Below are positions 14,606 through 20,232 of a stretch of DNA of 20,232 bases, piece after piece; the stretch's first letter is position 1, and every line of letters starts with the position of its first letter. The position numbers and the translations under genes were made by a program. Source of the DNA: an uncultured Eggerthellaceae bacterium (GTDB lineage: Bacteria; Actinomycetota; Coriobacteriia; Coriobacteriales; Eggerthellaceae); assembly GCA_910585565.1 (NCBI GenBank), contig CAJUFC010000089.1, positions 1-20,232 of the forward strand, read 5' to 3'. Under the pieces are notes generated by a model. The model was not told where the DNA came from. It was given only the letters and a program-made list of their open reading frames with translations, and made no database searches.

Positions 14606-16132
14606 TTATATATGCAGCGCGTCACCGTACTTCGCAGCAAAGTTGTCGCGCAGCATGCCGACGAGCTTTTCCGCCTGGACGTCATAGGCGCCCTCGTCCT
14701 CCCAAGAACGCGCCGGGTCAAGCATCTCGGGCGGACAGCCCGGGCAACGCGTCGGCACCAAGAAGCCGAAGTGTCGGTCGCGCACATAGTCGACCTCATC
14801 GAGCGACCCGTCGAGCGCAGCGTTCACCATGGCACGCGTGCACGCCAGCGGCATGCGCTCGCCGCGACCGTTCCAGCCGGAGTTCACGAGATAGACCTCA
14901 GCCCCGGCATGCTCCACCTTCTCCCTCAGCATGCGCGCATAGTGCTTGGGGTCCAGCGGCAAGAACGGCTCGCCGAAGCAGGTGGAAAACGTCGGCACGG
15001 GCTCGCTCACGCCCAGCTCGGTGCCGGCCACCTTGGAGGTATATCCGCTCAAGAAGTAGTACATGGCCTCGTCGAGGCTCAGCTTGGCAATGGGCGGCAG
15101 CACCCCGAAGGCGTCTGCCGTCAGGAAGATGACCGTTGAGGGAACCGGACCCTTGCCGTCGGGCTGGATGTTGTCGATGTGGCCCACCGGATACCCCACG
15201 CGCGTGTTCTCGGTGATGGAGCCGTCGTGGAAGTCCAGGCATCGCGTCGATGCGTCCATCACCACGTTCTCGACGAGGGCGCCGAAGCGCACGGCCCCGT
15301 GGATGTCAGGCTCGTGCTCGGGGCTGAGGTCGATGCACTTCGCATAGCAGCCGCCCTCGAAGTTGAACACCATGTCATCGGCCCAGCCGTGCTCGTCGTC
15401 CCCGATGAGGCGACGGCGCGGGTCGGTGGACAGCGTGGTCTTGCCCGTGCCCGACAGCCCGAAGAACACCGCCGAAGAGCCGTCCTCGCCGATGTTCGCC
15501 GAGCAATGCATGGGCAGCACCCCTTGGTGCGGCAGCACGTAGTTCATGATGGAAAAGACCGTCTTCTTGATCTCGCCGGAATAGCGCGTGCCGGCGATGA
15601 GGACGCGCCTGCGCGCATAGTCGATCATGACCGCTGCGTCGCTGCGCGTGCCGTCGCGCTCGGGCACGCATCGAAAGCCAGGCGCCACCAAGAACGTGTA
15701 GTCGGGCGCGAAGGCATCCGCCGAGGCGTGCTCGGCGCGCCGTAAGAGCTGGTTGGCAAACAGCGCCTGCGAGGCCAGCTCGCAAGCGATGCGAAACGAC
15801 AGCGCGTGCTGGGGACGTGCGCCCGCATGTCCGTCGAACACATACACGTCCGCTGCCGACAGATGCTCCGCCACGCGCGCATACAGCGCGTCGAACGCCT
15901 CTTGCGACACCGGCCGGTTCACCGCGCCCCACGCGATCCCGTCATGCACCTCGGGCGAGTCTACGATGAACTTGTCCTGGGCCGACCGGCCCGTGCGCGG
16001 GGCGGTGTTCACCACCAAAGCACCCGTATCGGCCAGCGTCCCCTCGCCGCGCCGCAATGCGTGCTCCACCAGCTCGGCCGGCGACAGGTTGCGATACACC
16101 TGCACATTCGGCCCCATGCCCTCAATCTCCAC
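14606..16132 (-). CDS. pckA: Phosphoenolpyruvate carboxykinase (ATP)
   Basis: Interconverts oxaloacetate + ATP and phosphoenolpyruvate + CO2 + ADP; in anaerobes it often runs in the CO2-fixing direction. Motifs: PRTGRSAQDKFIV, MHCSANIG, P-loop GLSGTGKTTLS (from residue 225), IGDDEHGW, FEGGCYAKCIDL, ENTRVGYP, FLTADAFGVLPPI, YYFLSGYTSKVAGTE and STCFGEPFLPLDP. These identify the ATP-dependent type and all key segments are present. The frame extends upstream to 16270, but the promoter-like -35 overlaps that extension. The preferred start is GTG 16132 (508 residues), with AGGGGG 4 nt upstream and N-terminus V/MEIEGMGPNVQVYRNLS. ATG 16117 is an alternative. E. coli PckA is about 540 residues, so this N-terminus is slightly short. 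Confidence 0.95.
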   Translation of the reverse strand: MEIEGMGPNVQVYRNLSPAELVEHALRRGEGTLADTGALVVNTAPRTGRSAQDKFIVDSPEVHDGIAWGAVNRPVSQEAFDALYARVAEHLSAADVYVFDGHAGARPQHALSFRIACELASQALFANQLLRRAEHASADAFAPDYTFLVAPGFRCVPERDGTRSDAAVMIDYARRRVLIAGTRYSGEIKKTVFSIMNYVLPHQGVLPMHCSANIGEDGSSAVFFGLSGTGKTTLSTDPRRRLIGDDEHGWADDMVFNFEGGCYAKCIDLSPEHEPDIHGAVRFGALVENVVMDASTRCLDFHDGSITENTRVGYPVGHIDNIQPDGKGPVPSTVIFLTADAFGVLPPIAKLSLDEAMYYFLSGYTSKVAGTELGVSEPVPTFSTCFGEPFLPLDPKHYARMLREKVEHAGAEVYLVNSGWNGRGERMPLACTRAMVNAALDGSLDEVDYVRDRHFGFLVPTRCPGCPPEMLDPARSWEDEGAYDVQAEKLVGMLRDNFAAKYGDALHI

Positions 16133-16154
16133 AGTTCCCCCTGCAAACAGCCGT

Positions 16155-16168
16155 CGCGAGCGCTCGCG
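16155..16168. promoter_or_regulatory. Perfect 14-bp palindrome in the pckA leader
   Basis: CGCGAGCGCTCGCG is fully self-complementary and lies between the predicted pckA -10 and the GTG start, just downstream of the expected transcription start. It is a candidate operator. The GC-rich background raises the chance of such a site occurring by accident. Confidence 0.4.
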
Positions 16169-16192
16169 CGCCCTATTTGGAATGATGGCCTT

Positions 16193-16222
16193 AGGATACC
16201 GCGACGCCGCATGATTTGTCAT
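16193..16222 (-). promoter_or_regulatory. Probable pckA promoter
   Basis: Minus-strand ATGACA (16222-16217, five of six to TTGACA), an 18-bp spacer, then TATCCT (16198-16193, four of six to TATAAT). The expected start is near 16186, about 54 nt upstream of the chosen GTG. The upstream in-frame ATG coincides with the -35, which argues against its use. Confidence 0.5.
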
Positions 16223-16404
16223 GGGACATTGCGTGACGCCGTACGCGAGCAACCAGGAGCCATGCTTCACGCACGCAGTCGGATGCCATGCGCCCCAGCT
16301 GTGCTACATTAGGGGCTTCGGTTATTCTGGCACGAGCGCGATGCGCGCACAGCGGTGCACCCAGCCGAGACGGCACGCGAGCGACAGCTCAGAAGGGAAC
16401 TGCG

Positions 16405-17103
16405 ATGATCGGGACCATAGCGAATACGGCAGCCATCGTCTTGGGAAGCGCCATCGGCTCTGCCGCCAAGCGCGGCCTGGGCGAGAAATACCAAGACGTG
16501 CTGTTCATGGCCATGGGCCTCGCGGCGCTCGGTCTTGGCACCAACTCCATCGTGAACGGCATGGCCGACAGCGTCTACCCGGTGCTGTTCATCGCCAGCC
16601 TCGCCGTCGGCGGCGTCATCGGCACGGCGCTCGACCTCAATGGCCGCTTCGACCGATTCGTGTCCAAGCGCTCGAAGTCGGAAGCGAACCTGTCGCAGGG
16701 CCTCTCCACGGCCATCATGCTGTTCTGCTTCGGGGCGCTCTCCATCATCGGCCCCATCAACAGCGCGCTCTACGGAGACGAGACCTTCCTCTTGACGAAC
16801 GCCACGCTAGACCTGGTGACATCGATGGTGCTGGCGTCTTCGTTTGGCATCGGCATCGCACTGGCTGCCGTGGTGCTGTTCTGCTGGCAAGGGGCCATCT
16901 ACCTCTTGGCGGCACAGCTTGCGCCCTTCCTCACTGCCGACCTCATGGCCGAGATCACCGTCGTGGGCGGGTTCCTCATCCTGGCTTCGGGGCTGGGCAT
17001 CTTGAAGGTGAAGGAGATTCCCGTCATGAACCTGCTGCCGGCGCTTGCCGTGCCGCCGGTATGGTTTCTGGGCGTGCAGCTCGTCGGCAGCTTCGCCGCG
17101 TAG
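16405..17103 (+). CDS. DUF554 family membrane protein (YdfK/YqgA-like)
   Basis: A 232-residue integral membrane protein of the DUF554 family. Transport function has been suggested for relatives but none is established here. It opens with MIGTIANTAAIVLGSAIGS, the characteristic start of the family (first transmembrane segment with the N-T-A-A-I-V-x-G-S pattern). About seven hydrophobic segments follow, near residues 1-19, 33-51, 56-75, 100-120, 135-170, 180-198 and 205-228. KRGLGEKYQDVLFMAMGLAA and LGTNSIVNG match conserved loops. ATG 16405 is chosen because AAGGGA lies 7 nt upstream and the product begins at the family N-terminus; a longer frame from 16288 adds only arginine-rich sequence. 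It is divergent from pckA; the 16133-16404 space holds the pckA promoter and no other gene. Confidence 0.88.
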   Translation: MIGTIANTAAIVLGSAIGSAAKRGLGEKYQDVLFMAMGLAALGLGTNSIVNGMADSVYPVLFIASLAVGGVIGTALDLNGRFDRFVSKRSKSEANLSQGLSTAIMLFCFGALSIIGPINSALYGDETFLLTNATLDLVTSMVLASSFGIGIALAAVVLFCWQGAIYLLAAQLAPFLTADLMAEITVVGGFLILASGLGILKVKEIPVMNLLPALAVPPVWFLGVQLVGSFAA

Positions 17104-17194
17104 CCGGCGTACCCTTTCGGCGACGCCCGCGCATCTGCCACTGACGCCAAGTCAGACAAATCAGAAAAACCGAACGTATCCCCTGCGTACGCTA

Positions 17195-17241
17195 ATCTTT
17201 TCTAATAGGTCCGATATCCTCCCTGCACGCATATCTTTTCT
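17195..17241 (+). repeat. Direct repeat ATCTTTTCT upstream of the secreted-protein gene
   Basis: Two identical 9-bp copies, 17195-17203 and 17233-17241, lie about 100 and 60 nt upstream of the ATG in an A/T-richer patch. They could be regulator sites or parts of a promoter. A clear -35/-10 pair is not evident (best -10 guess TACAGT near 17255). Elsewhere in 17104-17298 I see only a weak hairpin, CTGAC-GCCAA-GTCAG (17141-17155). Confidence 0.35.
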
Positions 17242-17298
17242 GCGTCGAATGAGGTACAGTGGGTGCATGTGCAAAAGCGAGAAAGGCGTGATGCGCGC

Positions 17299-17859
17299 AT
17301 GAAGAAGAAGGTACTGACTGTTGCTCTTACCGCGGTTTTGACGTTGGGATGCGCGGTACCGGCATATGCAGCCGGCTATCCCTATCATCACGAGGTCGCA
17401 GGACATTGCTTCAGCGGCGTGGCCCACTGCCGTGCCGTGGCGCAAGACGGCATCCTGCCGGCCATCCAATCCCTGAGAGACCATGTGGCTGCCGTGGCAG
17501 CCGCCGAAGCGGCAGCAGCCGAGGCAGCGGCACAGGCCGCAGCTGAGGCAGCAGCGGCAGAGGCAGCCGCCCAGGCACAGGCCGCAGCCAAGCAGCAGGC
17601 TGCCACTCAGAAGAACGCCGCCCCGCAGACCAGCACGCGCAGCTATGGCTATGGCGGTGGCGCTTGCGGCTACTACACCGACAACAACGGCGACGGCATC
17701 TGCGATTATCATGGCAGCGGATGCTGGGGCGGCGGCACCGGTAGCGGCAATCAGGGAGGCACGTCTTCGGGCTCCGTCAACAACGGCGGCGGCTACGGCA
17801 ACGGTGGCGGATATGGCTACCATCATGGCGGCGGACATCACGGAGGCCGTCACCACTAG
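17299..17859 (+). CDS. Small secreted Ala-rich / Gly-His-Tyr-rich protein with a Ca-binding-like loop
   Basis: A 186-residue exported protein I cannot assign to a named family. Residues 1-25 are a signal peptide (MKKK, hydrophobic core, AVPAYAA). The mature N-terminus has YPYHHEVAGHCFSGVAHC with Cys37 and Cys44. Residues about 64-100 are almost pure Ala with Glu/Gln, predicting a long helix or coiled coil. Residues 116-142 read YGYGGGACGYYTDNNGDGIC and onward, where D128-N130-D132-G133-D136 resembles a DxNxDG calcium loop flanked by Cys123, Cys135 and Cys142. The C-terminus (from ~160) is a Gly/Tyr/His tail ending HHGGGHHGGRHH, a plausible transition-metal binder. ATG 17299 gives the canonical signal peptide, although GAAAGG is 12 nt away. 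A strong terminator follows. Confidence 0.8.
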   Translation: MKKKVLTVALTAVLTLGCAVPAYAAGYPYHHEVAGHCFSGVAHCRAVAQDGILPAIQSLRDHVAAVAAAEAAAAEAAAQAAAEAAAAEAAAQAQAAAKQQAATQKNAAPQTSTRSYGYGGGACGYYTDNNGDGICDYHGSGCWGGGTGSGNQGGTSSGSVNNGGGYGNGGGYGYHHGGGHHGGRHH

Positions 17860-17887
17860 TCGCTCGTCGACTCCCCGAGCATCAACG

Positions 17888-17919
17888 AAAGAAGCCGCCT
17901 GACTGGGCGGCTTCTTTTT
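17888..17919 (+). terminator. Strong rho-independent terminator, probably bidirectional
   Basis: Stem GAAGCCGCC (17891-17899) / GGCGGCTTC (17906-17914), loop TGACTG, followed by TTTTT (17915-17919). Flanking AAA upstream can extend the stem and forms a short T-run on the opposite strand, so it may also end the corA transcript arriving from the right. Confidence 0.93.
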
Positions 17920-17980
17920 GTATGCGGCATCGTTGTTGTGCGGAGACACGTGCGCCGCGAGCGCGCTTTGGATAGGATGA

Positions 17981-18014
17981 CGACGCGATGGCGACGCCGT
18001 CGCCATCGCCGTCG
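17981..18014. repeat. Long hairpin immediately after the corA stop
   Basis: GCGATGGCGAC (17985-17995) and GTCGCCATCGC (17999-18009) form a perfect 11-bp stem with a 3-nt GCC loop. Four more pairs (17981-17984 with 18011-18014) add on past a single-base bulge. It touches the corA stop codon and is not followed by a T-run. It likely protects the transcript 3' end or assists the terminator at 17888-17919. Confidence 0.6.
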
Positions 18015-18941
18015 CTAGAGCCAGCCCTTCCGATGGAACAGCAGAACGAGGGTGCCGGTGATGACGAGGCCCACGATGCAGACGAGCGGAAAGCCCCACG
18101 GCTCCGACAGCCCAGGAATGTATGAGAAGTTCATACCGAACCACCCGGCTATCAGCGTGAGCGGCGCCAGCAGCACCGTCACGATCGTCAGGAGCTGCAT
18201 CGTGCTGTTCTGTTTGATGGCGAGCTGCGTTTGATGCAGCTCGCGCAGCTGCAGCCCATATTCGCGCACCATCTCGGCACGACTCACAAGCCGGTCCATG
18301 AAGCTCACGAGCGGATCGAACATCCGCGCCTCCTCGGGCGTCATGAGGTCGCTGTCGTTGGCCGATATCTGCAGCAGCATGGACGCCATCTGCTGATAGT
18401 ACGACGTGATGCGGATGCTGATGTGCCGGAAGCGGTTGATGTCTTCTGTCTTCGCATGGCGTGGCTCGTCGAGCATCCTCGACTCGGCATCCTCCATGGC
18501 GTCTTCCAGCTCGCCGAGCCAGGTGGGCTCGCCTTCCACGAACTCGCGGAAGAAGTCGTGCAGGCACCGCGCCGTCGTCACGCCCTCCTTCTTTTCGAAT
18601 TCCGCGACGCGCCTCATGGTGGTTGCCACGACGTCGCTGCTGTCTATGAAGACGAGCAGGTCGCGTTCCCAGTAGAAGGAATAGAGGCAGCGGTCCCCCA
18701 TGAGGTCCTTTTTGTTAGGCGCGGCAATGGAGCCGATGATGCCGTCGTGGAACATCTCGACGAAGCACGACTCAGATGTCAGGAGATAGGCGATCTGCCG
18801 GCGCGTCTCCTTGTCGACCAGATTGCCGTACAAAGCGAGCTCTTTGTCAGAGAGGACCGCTACGACAGGCTTGGGCCCATCAGGCATCTCGCCATCAGGC
18901 AACAGCTTGAGCCCCGCATCGAGCTCATACACCAATGCCAT
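18015..18941 (-). CDS. corA: CorA-type divalent metal transporter
   Basis: Inner-membrane Mg2+/Co2+ (possibly Ni2+ or Zn2+) channel protein of the CorA family. The 308-residue product has a long cytosolic N-terminal domain with the charged helical stalk (about 120-245). Two C-terminal transmembrane helices (about 245-268 and 280-302) follow. The signature GMN is at residues 269-271 in AGWFGMNFSYIPG, between the helices as expected, and the C-terminus is basic (FHRKGWL). ATG 18941 has GGAGG 5 nt upstream. It follows glnK on the same strand after 204 bp, so it probably has its own promoter. A GATAAT (minus strand, about 19018-19023) within an inverted repeat CTCGA/TCGAG is a weak candidate. No M-box-like riboswitch was recognised in the gap. 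Confidence 0.93.
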   Translation of the reverse strand: MALVYELDAGLKLLPDGEMPDGPKPVVAVLSDKELALYGNLVDKETRRQIAYLLTSESCFVEMFHDGIIGSIAAPNKKDLMGDRCLYSFYWERDLLVFIDSSDVVATTMRRVAEFEKKEGVTTARCLHDFFREFVEGEPTWLGELEDAMEDAESRMLDEPRHAKTEDINRFRHISIRITSYYQQMASMLLQISANDSDLMTPEEARMFDPLVSFMDRLVSRAEMVREYGLQLRELHQTQLAIKQNSTMQLLTIVTVLLAPLTLIAGWFGMNFSYIPGLSEPWGFPLVCIVGLVITGTLVLLFHRKGWL

Positions 18942-19145
18942 GTCGTCCTCCCCTCAGCGCTGGCCTCCAAACAGGCACCGCACCCTTGCAGGCACGCACT
19001 CCGCTTCTCGACACCATTATCGAGGATGGCACAGCGCTTCGACGCGGGCGCGCCTGCATGTTAACCAAACGGTAAAGGGGCGCGCCCACGCCTCGGCCCG
19101 CTTCGTCGTCGGAGACCCCCGATGCCCTCCGGGCCCCTGCCGCCC

Positions 19146-19484
19146 CTAGACGGCTGCCGACCCGCGCTCGCCCGTGCGAATGCGCACGACCTCTTCCACC
19201 GGGCTGATGAATATCTTGCCGTCGCCGACCTCGCCCGTCTGGGCATGGGCGAGAATGGTCTCCACGATGGCCTCCACCTCATCGTCGGCTGTCACGATCT
19301 CGAACTTGACCTTCGGCACCATGTTGAGCAGCACCTCGGTGCCACGATAGTATTCCTTCCAGCCATGCTGGTTGCCGCACCCGTTGACCTGGCTTATCGT
19401 CATGCCGCTAATATGGGCAGCGAACAGCGCGTCCTTGAGCGGCTCGAGCTTCTCGGGACGCACGATGGCGATGATTCTCTTCAT
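19146..19484 (-). CDS. glnK: PII nitrogen regulatory protein (GlnK/GlnB family), Val at position 51
   Basis: Trimeric signal protein that senses ATP/ADP and 2-oxoglutarate and gates the Amt ammonium channel by inserting its T-loop. The product has 112 residues, standard length. It opens MKRIIAIVRPEKLEPLKDAL. The T-loop region GNQHGWKEYYRGTEVLLNMV (37-56) is followed by PKVKFEIV. The C-terminal signature is TGEVGDGKIFISPVEEVVRI followed by RTGE. Gln39 and the B/C-loop motifs for 2-oxoglutarate and ATP binding are kept. Position 51, Tyr in enterobacterial and most actinobacterial PII (site of uridylylation or adenylylation), is Val here, with Tyr45/Tyr46 nearby. GGAGGG precedes the ATG. It starts 18 bp after the amt stop: one operon. 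Confidence 0.95.
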   Translation of the reverse strand: MKRIIAIVRPEKLEPLKDALFAAHISGMTISQVNGCGNQHGWKEYYRGTEVLLNMVPKVKFEIVTADDEVEAIVETILAHAQTGEVGDGKIFISPVEEVVRIRTGERGSAAV

Positions 19485-19502
19485 GTCCGTTCCCTCCTCT
19501 TC

Positions 19503-20232
19503 CTAGTCCAGCCCCACATAGGCCGGATACGCGGACTCGCCATGCTCGGCGACATCGAGGCCTTGCGCCTCCGCTTCCGGAGACACGCGCAGGCTTCCTT
19601 TGAAGCACGCTTTCACGATGAGGCCCAACGCTACATCGCACACGCCCACGAATGCAATCGTGACCACGATGCCGAGTACCTGCGAGCCAAGCAGATGGAA
19701 GTCACCCGTATAGACGAGGCCGCCGAAGTCGGTCCAGCTCAGCTCGGGCACGCAGAACACGCCGGTGAGGACGCCACCGACGATGCCGCCGACGCAATGG
19801 CAGCCGAACGCGTCGAGCGCATCGTCGTAGCCGAGCGCGCGCTTGGCCACCGATATGGCCCAATAGCACACCGGCGACACGATGAGGCCCATGAGCAGCG
19901 CCGCCCACGGCTCGACGAACCCGGCTGCCGGCGTGATGGCGACGAGGCCGGCGACGAGGCCGGTGCAGGCCCCGACGAGCGTAGGCTTCTTCACGACCAC
20001 GCGTTCGACGAGCATCCACGACACCACGCCGGCGCCAGATGCCACGACCGTATTGACCAGGGCCAATGCCGCCACGCCGTCAGGAGCGAACTCGCTGCCT
20101 GCGTTGAACCCGAACCATCCGAACCACAACAGCGCTGCGCCCAAAGCGATGAAGGGCACGTTGTGCGGGCGATAGCCCATGACGCCGAACCCGCGCCGCC
20201 GCCCCACGAGGACGCAGAGCACCAAGGCCGTC
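19503..20232 (-). CDS. amt: Ammonium transporter, C-terminal part (cut by window end)
   Basis: Trimeric Amt/Mep/Rh-family ammonium channel of the cytoplasmic membrane. About 243 codons lie in the window and the frame is open to the last base. Readable landmarks are GYRPHNVPFIALGAALLWFG and WFGFNAGSEFAPDG, both hallmarks of Amt. DALDAFGCHCVGGIVGGVLT contains the second pore histidine (His318 of E. coli AmtB; there flanked by Gly-Val and Gly, here by two Cys). The cytoplasmic tail GLDVAEHGESAYPAYVGLD is typical. The first pore histidine and signal region lie outside. It is followed after 18 bp by glnK, the usual partner that blocks the channel when nitrogen is plentiful. Confidence 0.95.
   Translation of the reverse strand, partial: TALVLCVLVGRRRGFGVMGYRPHNVPFIALGAALLWFGWFGFNAGSEFAPDGVAALALVNTVVASGAGVVSWMLVERVVVKKPTLVGACTGLVAGLVAITPAAGFVEPWAALLMGLIVSPVCYWAISVAKRALGYDDALDAFGCHCVGGIVGGVLTGVFCVPELSWTDFGGLVYTGDFHLLGSQVLGIVVTIAFVGVCDVALGLIVKACFKGSLRVSPEAEAQGLDVAEHGESAYPAYVGLD

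Noticed and set aside
17314..17352. Lipobox in the secreted protein (TLGC at residues 15-18)
   Set aside because: Thr at -3 and Leu at -2 do not fit the lipobox pattern, and AVPAYAA gives a better ordinary cleavage site.
17161..18567. 468-codon minus-strand frame spanning corA and the secreted protein
   Set aside because: It crosses a strong terminator and overlaps two well-supported genes; the sequence is repetitive Ala/Arg/Val.
19030..19095. Pair of GGCGCGCC palindromes upstream of corA as a regulatory element
   Set aside because: Short GC-only palindromes are expected by chance in this composition, and they are not placed around a clear promoter.

Overview
The window looks like chromosome of a high-GC actinobacterium of the class Coriobacteriia, most likely an Eggerthellaceae relative of Slackia or Eggerthella. 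This is inferred from protein style (four-domain S1 with an acidic Ala/Glu tail, ATP-type PEP carboxykinase, TSCPD protein, DUF554 protein, amt-glnK). No rRNA or tRNA is present to confirm it. I see no insertion sequence, prophage, CRISPR array or tRNA gene. Coding density is high and no gene-free stretch exceeds 300 bases.

Positions 1-9776 are a run of minus-strand housekeeping genes. In transcription order these are rpsA (ribosomal protein S1), a strong terminator, coaE (dephospho-CoA kinase), a weaker terminator, uvrB and recN (DNA repair), a secreted coiled-coil protein with an RlpA-like barrel, then pheS and the start of pheT (phenylalanyl-tRNA synthetase). A near-consensus LexA/SOS box abuts a TATAAT promoter just upstream of uvrB, so uvrB-recN is very probably one DNA-damage-inducible unit. 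The pheS-pheT gap (226 bp) holds a long, nearly complete inverted repeat that pairs best as plus-strand RNA.

Positions 10034-10530 are a divergent control region. A small TSCPD-domain protein reads left, and a two-gene plus-strand operon (10530-14449) reads right. The first gene of that operon is a LeuA-like protein. It keeps the fold and the C-terminal leucine-sensing domain of 2-isopropylmalate synthase but has lost the catalytic Arg/Asp and the metal-binding HxH. The second overlaps it by 4 bp (ATGA). It fuses a xylose-isomerase-like TIM barrel, with its four metal ligands apparently intact, to a complete acyl-CoA synthetase. This pair is the best candidate for an undescribed system in the window.

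Positions 14606-17859 hold pckA (minus), a DUF554 membrane protein (plus) and a small secreted Ala/Gly/His-rich protein (plus) ending at a strong terminator. Positions 18015-20232 hold, on the minus strand, an amt-glnK ammonium sensing and uptake operon (amt cut by the window edge) followed by a CorA-type metal transporter. The PII protein has Val at the position normally occupied by the modified Tyr51.

Several genes appear to start with TTG (pheT, coaE, rpsA and probably the coiled-coil protein), each with a convincing Shine-Dalgarno sequence. All functional statements rest on motifs read by eye, not on database searches.
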